A DNA stretch of 64,000 nucleotides, taken from NCBI RefSeq assembly GCF_001677885.1, contig NZ_LOCQ01000061.1, positions 248,001-312,000 of the forward strand. Direction: 5' to 3'. The translations under genes and the position numbers were made by a program. Below, one piece after another: positions 9,301 through 18,453 of the stretch. The notes below the pieces were generated by a model that saw only the letters and a program-made list of their open reading frames with translations, was not told where the DNA came from and did no database searches. The DNA comes from Janthinobacterium psychrotolerans (GTDB taxonomy: Bacteria; Pseudomonadota; Gammaproteobacteria; Burkholderiales; Burkholderiaceae_D). How positions within the stretch are numbered: position 1 is the stretch's first letter; each line of letters opens with the position of its first letter.

Positions 9301-10926
9301 TTACAATGTCAATACATTTTCGTCGCCCGACGCTTCGTGCAGCACGCCGCTGCAATCGGCCGGCTGCGCCATATGGCTGCTGAGCCAGCCGAACACCCTG
9401 CCCGCCTTGTCTTCGATGGCGCTGCCAAAACCGCGCTCGGCCAGCAGCGCGATGCCGTTGGTTGCCTGCAATACGCCGGGCGCCAGCAGCAAGCCCGCAC
9501 CAGCGCCGCGCCGTACGCACCACGGCGCCAGGCAGTCCTCCAGCAGCGGCGCGAGCACCAGGTTGTGCGAAGACACGATGACCAGGTGGCGCGCCGCCAG
9601 GGTGTGCAGCACGGCGGCGGCGGCCGAGATCGATTCGAGGTGATTGGTGCCGCGGAAGATCTCGTCGATGATGAACAGCGCAGGTTCGGCACCATCGGCC
9701 AGCGCCAGCAGTTCGCGCGCGCGGCGCAGTTCGGCCAGATAAAGACTTTCGCCGCCGGCCAGCGAGTCTTCGCTCTGCATGCTCGAATACAGCGGCAGCA
9801 GCGGCACATGGGCTGACTGCGCATGGCAAAAGCCGAAGGCGCGTGCGCACACCAGGTTGAGGCCCAGGGTGCGCAGCAGTGTGCTTTTGCCGATGCCGTT
9901 CTGGCCCGAGACAAAAGCGCCCCGTCCGTCCAGGTTCAGCGACAGCGGCAGCGCCGCCGGCAGCAGCGGATGGCGCACCTGTTCGAGCCGCAGATGAAGC
10001 GCATCGCCGGGCGCCGCCTGCGCCCAGCAGAACTGCCCGCTGGCCCGCAAGTGGCGCGCCAGCGCCAGGTCGGCTTCCAGATCGGCCACCCGCAAAAAAC
10101 TGGCGCGGAAGAAGTCGCGCTGGCGCAGCAGCACCAGGCGGCTGCGGAAATAACGCCGCACATCGCCGAGCACGAACCAGTCCTCGTATTCGGACAGCAG
10201 CGGTATCAGCTTGAGCCAGCGCATCGGCACCAACTGCCGGTGCAGGCGGCCTGACTGGCGCGCCTCCGCCTGCCATCCTTGCGTAAACGGCGTATCGAGC
10301 GCTCCCAGGCGCTCATGCGCCAGCAGCAATTGCTGCAAGCTGCGCACGCTGCGCTGCCAGTGCTTGCAGCGCTCATGAAACTGCACCTGCACTACCATCA
10401 ATATCGCCCATGCGGCCAGCACGCCGAACCAGGCCAGCGGCGCGAACAGCAGCGCCGCCGCCAGCGACAGCAGCAGCGCCAGCGGCGGCAACGGCAGCAG
10501 GCGGCGCCACCACGGCGGCGAGGCGATCGGCTGGCCAAACAGGGGCGCGCTCACTTCCATGTCAACGCTGCGCAGGCCGTGCATGGCCTGCTGCAAACGC
10601 AGCATGGCGTCCGGCGCGTCCAGCAAGGCGCGCACGCGTTCGGCCGAGGCCGGATCGGCGGTGCCACCGGCCAGCCGCTGATGCAGGCGCTGCTGGCCGA
10701 AGATGCTGGTTTGTTCCGCCAGCGATGCGCTGTAGGCGTCGAGCAGCATTTCATCCCAGGTTTGCGCATCGATCAGCGCCGAGCCGCCTTCCAGCGTGGC
10801 CAGCATGGCGATATCGCTGCGCGCAAACGGATAATCGCATTCCGGCGGTGCGGGCAGGCTGGCCAGCTGGCGCAGCCAGCCGCGCAGGCGGATCGGGAAA
10901 GCAGGCTTCTTGTCGGGCAGTGTCAT
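9301..10926 (-). CDS. membrane-anchored MutS-like ATPase
   Basis: The 541-residue protein has a C-terminal MutS family domain V. Walker A is GQNGIGKST near 340-350. The Walker B/signature block LFIIDEIFRGTNHLES, near 418, corresponds to the DExxRGT of mismatch-repair MutS, and HLVIVSSHN follows as the expected switch histidine region. The N-terminal mismatch-recognition domain (Phe-x-Glu) is absent. Instead, two hydrophobic segments (about 143-162 and 164-182) follow a helical region, so it is probably membrane-bound. Such MutS-related proteins are of unknown function and are unlikely to carry out canonical repair. The start at 10926 is chosen for its TGGAG ribosome binding site; the longer upstream frame runs into the regulatory region of the divergent operon. 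It is divergent from the sigma54-controlled ABC operon, with 230 bp between them. Confidence 0.8.
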   Translation of the reverse strand: MTLPDKKPAFPIRLRGWLRQLASLPAPPECDYPFARSDIAMLATLEGGSALIDAQTWDEMLLDAYSASLAEQTSIFGQQRLHQRLAGGTADPASAERVRALLDAPDAMLRLQQAMHGLRSVDMEVSAPLFGQPIASPPWWRRLLPLPPLALLLSLAAALLFAPLAWFGVLAAWAILMVVQVQFHERCKHWQRSVRSLQQLLLAHERLGALDTPFTQGWQAEARQSGRLHRQLVPMRWLKLIPLLSEYEDWFVLGDVRRYFRSRLVLLRQRDFFRASFLRVADLEADLALARHLRASGQFCWAQAAPGDALHLRLEQVRHPLLPAALPLSLNLDGRGAFVSGQNGIGKSTLLRTLGLNLVCARAFGFCHAQSAHVPLLPLYSSMQSEDSLAGGESLYLAELRRARELLALADGAEPALFIIDEIFRGTNHLESISAAAAVLHTLAARHLVIVSSHNLVLAPLLEDCLAPWCVRRGAGAGLLLAPGVLQATNGIALLAERGFGSAIEDKAGRVFGWLSSHMAQPADCSGVLHEASGDENVLTL

Positions 10927-11019
10927 GATGCTCCAGGTGGGATGCGAGCTGCGGCGCCGCTCTTCATCACAAGACAATATCAGGACGATGGCAGGATTAT
11001 CAAGCTGGCAATCAAAGCG

Positions 11020-11070
11020 TGTCCGGCCAGCGTGAGCGTGGACACCGCGGACACGCGCGGACAGCGGACA
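11020..11070 (+). promoter_or_regulatory. cluster of GGACA repeats, possible enhancer for the sigma54 promoter
   Basis: Five copies of the same pentamer occur in 51 bp: TGTCC at 11020, and GGACA at 11040, 11049, 11059 and 11066, spaced 7-10 bp apart. The first two face each other as GTGTCC and GGACAC. The cluster lies about 40-90 bp upstream of the sigma54 -24 element, where an NtrC-type activator would bind. This role is inferred from position and repetition only. Confidence 0.45.
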
Positions 11071-11108
11071 GCACCGCCACAACCCAGGCAAATCAAGGAC
11101 TTAAACAC

Positions 11109-11124
11109 TGGCACGTTTCGTGCA
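11109..11124 (+). promoter_or_regulatory. sigma54 (-24/-12) promoter of the ABC efflux operon
   Basis: The sequence TGGCACGTTTCGTGCA contains the invariant GG (11110-11111) and GC (11122-11123) separated by exactly ten bases. It matches the TGGCAC-n5-TTGCA consensus except for G in place of the first T of the -12 box. It lies 32 bp before the ATG of the adaptor gene, giving a leader of about 20 nt. The downstream operon encodes its own sigma54-dependent activator, which strengthens the call. Confidence 0.75.
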
Positions 11125-11156
11125 ATACAGTCATCATTCCTTTCCTTGTGATTGCC

Positions 11157-12422
11157 ATGATCCGCGACACTTCCCAACAAGACGCCGTTATCGCCGCCCC
11201 CAAAGGCCAGTTTGCCAGGCGCCGCCTGCTGATCGCCGCCGGCAGCGTGGCCTTGCTGGCCTGCGCCTGGGCCGCCTTGCACAGCTGGCGCGGCAGCGAG
11301 CACTCGGTCAACGCCAGCCGGCTGCGCATCGCCGAAGTGACGCGCGGCACCCTGGTGCGCGACGCCGCCGTCACCGGCCGCGTGGTGGCCTCGATCAGCC
11401 CCACCCTGTATTCGACCACGGTGGCCACCGTCACATTGACGGCCAAGGCCGGCGACACGGTAAAAAAGGGCGACATCCTGGCCGTGCTCGAATCGCCCGA
11501 CCTGTCCGACGCGCTCAAGCGCGAACAGTCGAGCGTGCAGCAGCTCGAAGCGGAAGTGGCGCGCCAGCAGATCCTGGCCAAGAAACAGAAACTGCTGGCG
11601 CGGCGCGAAGCCGATACGGCCGAAATCGACCGCCTGTCGGCGCAGCGCACGCTGGAGCGCTATGAAAGCGTGGCGCAGGTGGGCATCATCGCCAAGATCG
11701 ATTATCAAAAGGCGAAGGACGCCCTCAATTCCGCCGCTATCCGCAGCAAGCATGCTTCGCAGGCGGCGGGCCTGGAAAGCGAAGACGTGGCACTGGCTTT
11801 GAAGACCAAAACCAATGAACTCGAACGCCAGCGCCTCAGCCGCGACAACGCCCGGCGCCGCGTCGACGAGCTGACCGTGCGCGCCCCCGTGAACGGCTTT
11901 ATCGGCACCCTGTCGGTGGCCAACCGCAGCGTGGTGCAAGCCAATACCGCCCTGATGACGCTGGTCGACCTGTCGCAACTGGAAGTCGAACTGGAGGTGC
12001 CCGAGACCTATGTGGCCGACATGGGCCTGGGCATGCGCGCCGAGATCGAAACGGGCGTGATCAAGGCGACCGGCAAGCTGTCGGCGCTGTCGCCGGAAGT
12101 GGTGAAAAACCAGGTCCTGGCGCGCGTGCGTTTCGACGGCGAACAGCCGGCCGGCCTGCGCCAGAACCAGCGCGTCTCGGCGCGCCTCCTGATCGATGAA
12201 AAACCGGGCGTGCTGATGCTGGCGCGCGGCTCGTTTGTCGAGGCCGAGGGCGGCCGCTTTGCCTACGTCGTGCGCGACGGCGTGGCGCAGCGCACGCCGA
12301 TCAAACTGGGCGCGACCAGCGTGTCGGCGGTCGAGATCCTCGGCGGCCTGCAGCAGGGCGACAAGGTGGTGGTCGCCGGCACCGAACACTTCGAGAACGC
12401 CGCGCGCGTCTCGCTCAACTGA
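11157..12422 (+). CDS. HlyD/MacA-type periplasmic adaptor of an ABC efflux system
   Basis: The 421-residue protein has an N-terminal membrane anchor (about 24-44). A beta-barrel/lipoyl segment follows (TAKAGDTVKKGDILAVLESPDLSD split around the hairpin), with a long coiled coil (about 125-240, rich in QLEAEVARQ-type heptads), the second lipoyl half (VRAPVNGFIGTLSV) and a C-terminal barrel (QQGDKVVVAGTEHF). Adaptors of this kind link an inner-membrane ABC transporter to an outer-membrane channel. No TolC-like gene is present, so a channel encoded elsewhere is assumed. The start at 11157 (MIRDTSQQ) is preferred because the sigma54 promoter lies just upstream; a longer in-frame start would overlap the promoter. 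It is the first gene of the operon that continues to at least 18453. Confidence 0.85.
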   Translation: MIRDTSQQDAVIAAPKGQFARRRLLIAAGSVALLACAWAALHSWRGSEHSVNASRLRIAEVTRGTLVRDAAVTGRVVASISPTLYSTTVATVTLTAKAGDTVKKGDILAVLESPDLSDALKREQSSVQQLEAEVARQQILAKKQKLLARREADTAEIDRLSAQRTLERYESVAQVGIIAKIDYQKAKDALNSAAIRSKHASQAAGLESEDVALALKTKTNELERQRLSRDNARRRVDELTVRAPVNGFIGTLSVANRSVVQANTALMTLVDLSQLEVELEVPETYVADMGLGMRAEIETGVIKATGKLSALSPEVVKNQVLARVRFDGEQPAGLRQNQRVSARLLIDEKPGVLMLARGSFVEAEGGRFAYVVRDGVAQRTPIKLGATSVSAVEILGGLQQGDKVVVAGTEHFENAARVSLN

Positions 12423-12454
12423 CATTATTCTTTAACTTCTACAAGAGGCTCCCC

Positions 12455-13168
12455 ATGCTGCGCATGCACAACCTGAGCAAAGTCTACCGCACCCACATGA
12501 TCGAAACCCACGCCCTGCGCGGCTTCGACATCCATGTGCAACAGGGCGAATTCGTCACCGTCACCGGCCCTTCGGGTTCCGGCAAGACCAGCTTTCTCAA
12601 TATCGCCGGCCTGCTCGAAGAATTCACCGACGGCCAGTACATCCTCGACGGCGTCAACGTCCAGGGCATGGACGACAACGCCCGCTCGCGCCTGCGCAAT
12701 GAAAAGCTGGGCTTCATCTTCCAGGGCTTCAATCTGATTCCCGACCTGTCGCTGTTCGACAATGTCGACGTGCCGCTGCGCTACCGCGGCTTCAACCGCG
12801 CCGAGCGCCGCGAGCGCATCGAGGAAGCGCTGGCCAAGGTTGGCCTGGCCTCGCGCATGAAGCATTATCCGGCCGAGCTGTCGGGCGGCCAGCAGCAGCG
12901 CGTGGCGATCGCGCGCGCGCTGGCCGGCTCGCCCAAGCTGCTGCTGGCCGATGAACCGACCGGCAACCTCGACACGCAGATGGCGCGCGGCGTGATGGAG
13001 CTGCTCGAAGAAATCAATGCGCAAGGCACCACCATCCTGATGGTCACGCACGATCCGGAACTGGCGCTGCGCAGCCAGCGCAATGTGCACATCATCGACG
13101 GCCAGGTGTCGGACCTGGTGCAGCACGGCGCCTCGCTCGCCGGCGCACGCCACCCCGCCACTGCCTGA
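12455..13168 (+). CDS. MacB/LolD-type ABC transporter ATP-binding protein
   Basis: The 237-residue ATPase has Walker A GPSGSGKT at 38-45, Q-loop FQGFNLIPDLS, signature LSGGQQQR from 142, Walker B LLLADEPTGNLD near 160-171 and the H-loop VTHDPE. This is the stand-alone ATPase pattern of the MacB/LolD/FtsE subfamily, which pairs with FtsX-like permeases. It is preceded by the adaptor gene (32 nt gap) and followed by a permease gene 9 nt downstream, so it is translated as part of the operon. The substrate is unknown; MacB-type systems move macrolides, peptides, lipoproteins or siderophores across the periplasm. Confidence 0.93.
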   Translation: MLRMHNLSKVYRTHMIETHALRGFDIHVQQGEFVTVTGPSGSGKTSFLNIAGLLEEFTDGQYILDGVNVQGMDDNARSRLRNEKLGFIFQGFNLIPDLSLFDNVDVPLRYRGFNRAERRERIEEALAKVGLASRMKHYPAELSGGQQQRVAIARALAGSPKLLLADEPTGNLDTQMARGVMELLEEINAQGTTILMVTHDPELALRSQRNVHIIDGQVSDLVQHGASLAGARHPATA

Positions 13169-13177
13169 GGAGCGGCC

Positions 13178-14500
13178 ATGTTCGAATACTATTTCAAGCT
13201 GGGCCTGCGCAGCCTGCGCCGCAACCGCGCCCTGACCGCGCTGATGATACTGACCCTGGCCGTCGGCGTGGCCGCCAGCGTGTCGACCGTCACCATCCTG
13301 CACGCCATGTCGGGCGACCCGCTGCCGCACAAGAGCGACCGCCTGTTCGTGCCGATGATTGACATCCTGCCCCTGAAAGGCTATGTCCCCGGTGAAAAGC
13401 CCAGCTTTTCGCAGTCGCAAATCAGCTATATCGACGCGCAGAATTTCATGCGCAGCAAAATCGGCGTGCGCCGCGCCGTGATGTACGGCGTGGCCGGCCC
13501 GGTCGAGCCCATGCGCAAGGATCTCGGCGTCTTCAATGCCCAGGGCATGGCGCCCACGCGCGACTTCTTTGCGATGTTCGAGCCGCCCTTCCTGTACGGC
13601 CAGCCGTGGAGCGAGGCCGATGACGCCAGCGGCGCCGACGTGATCGTGCTCAGCCGCGCGCTGTCCGAGAAGCTGGTCGGCAGCGCCAATCCGGTCGGCC
13701 AGCGCGTGACGGTGCTGGGCCGTCCCTATCTGGTGACCGGCGTGCTGGCGACCTGGGACGTGGTGCCGCGCGCCCATCACATTATCGGCACCAAGGGCGC
13801 CTTCGGCCCGGAGGATGAGTTCTTCATGCCGTTCGCCAGCGCGATCCGCCACGAGACCGAGCACGATGGCGGCATGAGCTGCAACGGCGACAATAACGCA
13901 CCGGGCTACCAGGGCAGGCTGGCCTCGGGCTGCACCTGGCTGCAGTTCTGGTTCGAGATGGCCAGCAGCGGCGAGCGTGGCCAGTTGCAACAGTACCTGG
14001 ACGCCTATGCCGGCGAACAGCGCAAGCTGGGGCGCATGAAGCGCAACGCGCCGAACCGCCTGTACGACCTGAACGAATGGATGGGCTTTTTGCAGGTGGT
14101 CGACAACGACAACAAGCTGGCGGCCTGGCTGGCGTTCGGCTTCCTGCTGCTATGCCTGGTCAACACCATCGGCCTGTTGCTGGCGAAATTTTCCGTGCGC
14201 GCCTCCGAGGTGGGCATCCGCCGCGCGCTGGGCGCCACCCGGCGCGACATCTTCAGCCAGTTCCTGATCGAGACCAGCGTCATCGGCCTGGCCGGCGGCG
14301 TGCTGGGCCTGCTGCTGGCGTTTGGCGCGCTGGCCGTGGTCAGCCAGCAGTCCGAGGACCTGGGCACGGTCGCGCACATGGACATACCGATGCTGCTGCT
14401 GACGTTTGCGATGTCGGTGCTGGCCGCCCTGGTGGCCGGCCTGCTGCCCACCTGGCGCGCCTGCCAGGTGACGCCGGCGATCCAGCTCAAATCCCAATGA
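13178..14500 (+). CDS. FtsX/MacB-type ABC permease, first subunit
   Basis: The 440-residue protein has a helix near 18-40 (RALTALMILTLAVGVAASVS), a large periplasmic domain (about 45-300; MacB-PCD type) and three C-terminal helices (about 308-330, 360-385, 405-425). The cytoplasmic coupling motif VGIRRALGATRRDIF before the second-last helices is the FtsX hallmark. It would form a heterodimer with the next permease and be energised by the ATPase encoded upstream. The periplasmic domain contains two cysteines, in MSCNGDNN and SGCTWLQ, which may form a disulfide. It begins 9 nt after the ATPase gene. Confidence 0.9.
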   Translation: MFEYYFKLGLRSLRRNRALTALMILTLAVGVAASVSTVTILHAMSGDPLPHKSDRLFVPMIDILPLKGYVPGEKPSFSQSQISYIDAQNFMRSKIGVRRAVMYGVAGPVEPMRKDLGVFNAQGMAPTRDFFAMFEPPFLYGQPWSEADDASGADVIVLSRALSEKLVGSANPVGQRVTVLGRPYLVTGVLATWDVVPRAHHIIGTKGAFGPEDEFFMPFASAIRHETEHDGGMSCNGDNNAPGYQGRLASGCTWLQFWFEMASSGERGQLQQYLDAYAGEQRKLGRMKRNAPNRLYDLNEWMGFLQVVDNDNKLAAWLAFGFLLLCLVNTIGLLLAKFSVRASEVGIRRALGATRRDIFSQFLIETSVIGLAGGVLGLLLAFGALAVVSQQSEDLGTVAHMDIPMLLLTFAMSVLAALVAGLLPTWRACQVTPAIQLKSQ

Positions 14501-14528
14501 CACCCTTTTCCCCAACATGAGGTCCAGC

Positions 14529-15767
14529 ATGGAAATTCGTCCCATCCTGTCGGCGCTGATGCGCAGCAAAACCGGCGCCGTCCTGGTGGCGGTGCAGGTC
14601 GCGATCAGCCTGGCCATCCTGGCCAACGCCCTGCACATCGTCAATCTGCGCCAGGCCGTGGCCGCGCGGCCCACCGGCGTGGCCGCTGAAAGCGATATTT
14701 TTTACGTCAATATCCAGAACCTCAACCGCGGCAGCCATGAGCGCCAGCTGGCCGAACAGAAGCGCCAGGCGGCGCTGCTGCGCGCACTGCCGGGCGTGAT
14801 GTCGGTGGCGCAAACGTCACAGGCGGTGCTGTCGCGCTCCGGCCACATCACCAGCATGTACGCCAAGCGTGACCAAGCCGCGGCCAGCGCCGAAGTATCC
14901 ACCTATGTCAGTCCCGATTCGCTGATCAGGACGTATGGCCTGCAATTGGTCGAAGGGCGCGATTTCCGGCCCGACGAGGTGCCCGAGATCAATGAAGACG
15001 TCGACGAGAGCTCGCCCAAGGTGCTGATACTGACGCGGGCGGCGGCGCAGAAGATCTGGCCTGGCGAGGCCAGCTTTGTCGGCAGGATGCTGTACCAGGG
15101 CACCGGCTCGGACGACCCGCAACTGCGCGTGGTGGGCGTCGTCGAGCGGCTGCAAACCCAGAGCGCGCAGTCCAAGCCGCGCGGCGAGTATTCGTCCCTG
15201 CTGCCGGCGCGCCTGACCGGCGGGCGCGGCCTGCTGATCTACGCCGTGCGGGCCGAACCGGGCCAGCGTGACCGCCTGATGCAGGAGGCGCAGCAGGCCA
15301 TCCGCACGTCCAGCACGGACCGGCTGCTGGTCACCACCGACACCCTGGAACAGCATCGCAAGGCGCGCTACCGGGCCGAGCAGGGCCTGTCGTGGATGCT
15401 GATCGCCGTGTCGATGCTGCTGTTGCTGGTGACCGCCAGCGGCATCGTCGGCATCGCCAGCCTGTGGGTAACGCAGCGCAAGAAGCAGATCGGCGTGCGG
15501 CGCGCACTGGGCGCGCGGCGCATCGATATCCTGCGCTATTTCCTGACCGAGAATTTCATGATCACCAGCGTCGGCGTGGCCGCTGGCGTGCTGCTGGCGC
15601 TGGGCCTGAACCACCTGCTGGTCAGCCAGCTGGAAATGGCGCGCCTGCCACCGGGCTACCTGCTGGCCGGCGCGCTGGTGTTCTGGCTGCTGGGGGTGGG
15701 TGCGGTGTACGGCCCGGCCTGGCGCGCGGCCAGCATTTCGCCGGCCACCGCCACCCGCAGCACCTGA
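14529..15767 (+). CDS. FtsX/MacB-type ABC permease, second subunit
   Basis: The 412-residue protein has the same layout as its neighbour: an N-terminal helix (about 18-38), a periplasmic domain, and three helices in the C-terminal third with IGVRRALGARRIDILRYF before them. The two subunits are clearly different in sequence, suggesting a heterodimeric transporter. The start at 14529 (MEIRPILS) is chosen because a GAGG ribosome binding site precedes it by 8 nt; an in-frame ATG at 14517 is the alternative. It ends 17 nt before the response regulator gene, so the transporter and its regulator appear to be one transcription unit. Confidence 0.88.
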   Translation: MEIRPILSALMRSKTGAVLVAVQVAISLAILANALHIVNLRQAVAARPTGVAAESDIFYVNIQNLNRGSHERQLAEQKRQAALLRALPGVMSVAQTSQAVLSRSGHITSMYAKRDQAAASAEVSTYVSPDSLIRTYGLQLVEGRDFRPDEVPEINEDVDESSPKVLILTRAAAQKIWPGEASFVGRMLYQGTGSDDPQLRVVGVVERLQTQSAQSKPRGEYSSLLPARLTGGRGLLIYAVRAEPGQRDRLMQEAQQAIRTSSTDRLLVTTDTLEQHRKARYRAEQGLSWMLIAVSMLLLLVTASGIVGIASLWVTQRKKQIGVRRALGARRIDILRYFLTENFMITSVGVAAGVLLALGLNHLLVSQLEMARLPPGYLLAGALVFWLLGVGAVYGPAWRAASISPATATRST

Positions 15768-15784
15768 AATGTTATGCTGCGGCC

Positions 15785-17119
15785 ATGCCTACCGTACTGA
15801 TTATTGACGACCACGCCGCCGTGGCGATCGCGCTCGAAGTGCTGTTTTCCCTGCACGAGATCGACGCCCTGAGCGCCGCCACGCCCGAAGAGGGTCTGGC
15901 GCTGCTCGAACGCCATTGCGTAGACCTGGTGGTGCAGGACATGAACTTTTCGGCCGACACCACCTCGGGCGAGGAAGGCGCCGCGCTGTTCCACGCGATC
16001 CGCGCGCGCCACCCCGACCTGCCGGTGATTTTGCTCACCGCCTGGACCCAGCTCGACGCGGCGGTCGACCTGATCAGATCGGGCGCGGCCGACTACCTGG
16101 CCAAGCCCTGGGACGACCGGCGCCTGGTGGCCAGCGTGCGCAACCTGCTCGAACTGGGCCAGGCCAACCGCGCCTTGCGCGCGCGCGTGGTGGCCGAACA
16201 GCGCCAGCGCCATGCGCTGCAAGACGCGTTTGATTTGCGCGGCATGGTGTGGCAGGACCCGGCCACCGAGCGCGTGGTGCATCTGGCCTGCCAGGTGGCG
16301 CGCGCCGACGTGCCGGTGCTGATCTCCGGCCCGAACGGCAGCGGCAAGGAATGCATCGCCGCCATCGTGCAGGCCAATTCGCTGGTGGCGGCCGGCCCCT
16401 TCGTGGTGCTCAATTGCGGCGCCGTGCCGGTCGACCTGATCGAGGCCGAACTGTTCGGCGCCGAAGCGGGCGCCTATACCGGCTCGGCGCGCGCGCGCGA
16501 CGGCAAGTTCGACGCGGCCGACGGCGGTACCCTGTTCCTCGACGAGATCGGCAACCTGCCGCTGGCAGGACAAATGAAGCTGCTGCGCGTGCTTGAAACG
16601 GGCCGCTTCGAGCGCCTGGGTTCGAACCGTGAGCGGCAGGTCAAGGTGCGTATCATCAGCGCCAGCAACGCCGACCTGCCGGCGATGATCAAGGCCGGCA
16701 CCTTCCGCGAAGACCTGTTCTACCGCCTCAACGTGATCGAGCTGCGGCTGCCGCCGCTGGCGCAGCGCCCGGCGGATATCCTGGTGCTGGCGCGCCATTT
16801 CCTGGGCAGCGACAAAACCCTGGACGCGCAGGCGCAGGCGGCGCTGCTGGCGCACGGCTGGCCCGGCAATGTGCGCGAACTGAAGAACGTCATGCAGCGC
16901 GCCAGCCTGCTCACCGCCGGCAGCGTGATCCACGCGCCCGAGCTGGGTTTGCCGGCCGCAGCCATCGCGCCGTCGGCGGTGCTGGAGCCGGACCGCGACA
17001 GCGTGGCCGAGGCGCTGGCGCGCGCCCATGGCGTGGTGGCGCAGGCGGCGCAGGAACTGGGCCTGTCGCGCCAGGCCCTGTACCGCCGCATGGAGCGCCT
17101 GGGCATCGCGCGCGGCTGA
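15785..17119 (+). CDS. NtrC-family sigma54-dependent response regulator
   Basis: The 444-residue activator has three domains. The receiver (1-120) has D8/D9, phospho-acceptor D52 in VVQDMNF, LLTAWTQ and YLAKPW. The AAA+ domain (about 155-385) has Walker [10 protein letters not shown] (181-189), the sigma54-contact loop GAYTGS (229-234, a variant of GAFTGA with Tyr and Ser), Walker [12 protein letters not shown] and the arginine-finger region [11 protein letters not shown]. The C-terminal Fis-type helix-turn-helix is [19 protein letters not shown]. It sits directly after the permease genes and overlaps the kinase gene by one base (TGATG), so the pair is translationally coupled. It is the likely activator of the sigma54 promoter at 11109. 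Confidence 0.93.
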   Translation: MPTVLIIDDHAAVAIALEVLFSLHEIDALSAATPEEGLALLERHCVDLVVQDMNFSADTTSGEEGAALFHAIRARHPDLPVILLTAWTQLDAAVDLIRSGAADYLAKPWDDRRLVASVRNLLELGQANRALRARVVAEQRQRHALQDAFDLRGMVWQDPATERVVHLACQVARADVPVLISGPNGSGKECIAAIVQANSLVAAGPFVVLNCGAVPVDLIEAELFGAEAGAYTGSARARDGKFDAADGGTLFLDEIGNLPLAGQMKLLRVLETGRFERLGSNRERQVKVRIISASNADLPAMIKAGTFREDLFYRLNVIELRLPPLAQRPADILVLARHFLGSDKTLDAQAQAALLAHGWPGNVRELKNVMQRASLLTAGSVIHAPELGLPAAAIAPSAVLEPDRDSVAEALARAHGVVAQAAQELGLSRQALYRRMERLGIARG

Positions 17120-18453
17120 TGGCGGCCACAACCATGCGCCTCTCTCTGCTGACGCGCTGGACGGCGCTGGTGGCCACCCTGCTGGTGCTGGGCGTGGCCA
17201 TCGCCCTGCTGCTGGCGCATTATTTGCCGGGCCAGCCGCTGCTGGTGCTGGGCGCCACCCTGCTGTGCGTGCTGCCGGTGGCCATCATCACCATCCGCGC
17301 CCAGCTGCAAGCGATGCTGTCGCTGTTTCGCGCCTTGTCGGGCACCGTCACCAGCTACCAGGATGGCGACTTCGGTTTCAGCCTGCGCTGGCCGCAGAAC
17401 GATGAGCTGGCCGACCTGGTGGCGGCCCACAACGCGCTGGGCGACGTGCTGCGCAAGCAGCGCCTGGACCTGGTGCAGCGCGAACTGCTGCTCGACACCA
17501 TGGTGCAGAACACGCCTGTGGCCATGCTGCTGGTGGCCGAAGGCAGCGCCATCGTCTACGCCAACCTGGCCGCGCGCCAGCTGCTGCACCACGGCCGCCG
17601 GCTCGAAGGCCGCCACCTGGCCGACATCGTGGATGAGAACGCGCCGGCGCTGGCCGAAGCGCTGGCGCGCGGCAATGACGGCTTGTTTACTAGTGGCGAA
17701 GGCGAACAGGAAGAGGTGTACCACCTGGCGCGGCGCAGTTTCAGCCTGAACGGACGCCGTCACCAGCTGCTGCTGCTGCGCCAGCTGACACTGGAACTGC
17801 GGCGCCAGGAAGTGCAGACCTGGAAAAAAGTTATCCGCGTGATCAGCCATGAGCTGAACAATTCGCTCGCGCCGCTGGCCTCGCTGGCCCATTCGGGTGC
17901 GGAACTGGTGCGGCGCGGCCAGACCGAACGCCTGCCGCAAATCCTCGCCACCATCGAGGAGCGCACGCGCCACCTGGAGAGTTTTATCCTCGGCTATGCG
18001 CGCTTCGCCAAGCTGCCCGCGCCGCGCCTGGCCAGTTGCGCCTGGCAACCATTCCTCGACAGCCTGGCCGCGCAGGCAGTCTTCACGCTGGACTGCGAGC
18101 CGCCCGCCCAGCCGGCCCTGTTCGATGCGGCGCAGCTGCAGCAGGCGCTGCTGAACCTGCTGAAAAATGCGCTTGAGTCGGGCTCGCCACCGCAGCAGAT
18201 CGGCCTGCACGTGAGCCTGGCGCAGGGCATGCTGCGCATCGAAGTGCGCGACCGGGGCCCGGGCATGAGCGGCGCCGTGCTGGAAAACGCGCTGGTGCCG
18301 TTTTACTCCACCAAGCGCAGCGGCACCGGCCTGGGGCTGGCGCTGGCGCGCGAAATCGCCGAAGCCCATGGCGGGCGCATCAGCCTGTCGAACCGCGACG
18401 GCGGCGGCCTGGCCGTGGTCATCATACTGCCGGCTGCTACACTGGCGTCATGA
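17119..18453 (+). CDS. NtrY-like membrane sensor histidine kinase
   Basis: The 444-residue kinase has two N-terminal membrane helices (about 13-33 and 37-57) with almost no periplasmic loop. A HAMP-like segment, a PAS domain (about 110-190: LLDTMVQNTPVAMLLVAEGS) and the dimerisation/phosphoacceptor helix with H244 in RVISHELNNSLAPL follow. The ATPase domain has N-box LLNLLKNALESG, G1 VRDRGPGMSG, F-box PFYSTKRSG and G2 GTGLGLALA. The tiny periplasmic part suggests it senses a membrane or cytoplasmic cue, perhaps the transporter itself. It overlaps the regulator gene by one base upstream and the spermidine-synthase-like gene by four bases downstream (ATGA). Confidence 0.9.
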   Translation: MAATTMRLSLLTRWTALVATLLVLGVAIALLLAHYLPGQPLLVLGATLLCVLPVAIITIRAQLQAMLSLFRALSGTVTSYQDGDFGFSLRWPQNDELADLVAAHNALGDVLRKQRLDLVQRELLLDTMVQNTPVAMLLVAEGSAIVYANLAARQLLHHGRRLEGRHLADIVDENAPALAEALARGNDGLFTSGEGEQEEVYHLARRSFSLNGRRHQLLLLRQLTLELRRQEVQTWKKVIRVISHELNNSLAPLASLAHSGAELVRRGQTERLPQILATIEERTRHLESFILGYARFAKLPAPRLASCAWQPFLDSLAAQAVFTLDCEPPAQPALFDAAQLQQALLNLLKNALESGSPPQQIGLHVSLAQGMLRIEVRDRGPGMSGAVLENALVPFYSTKRSGTGLGLALAREIAEAHGGRISLSNRDGGGLAVVIILPAATLAS

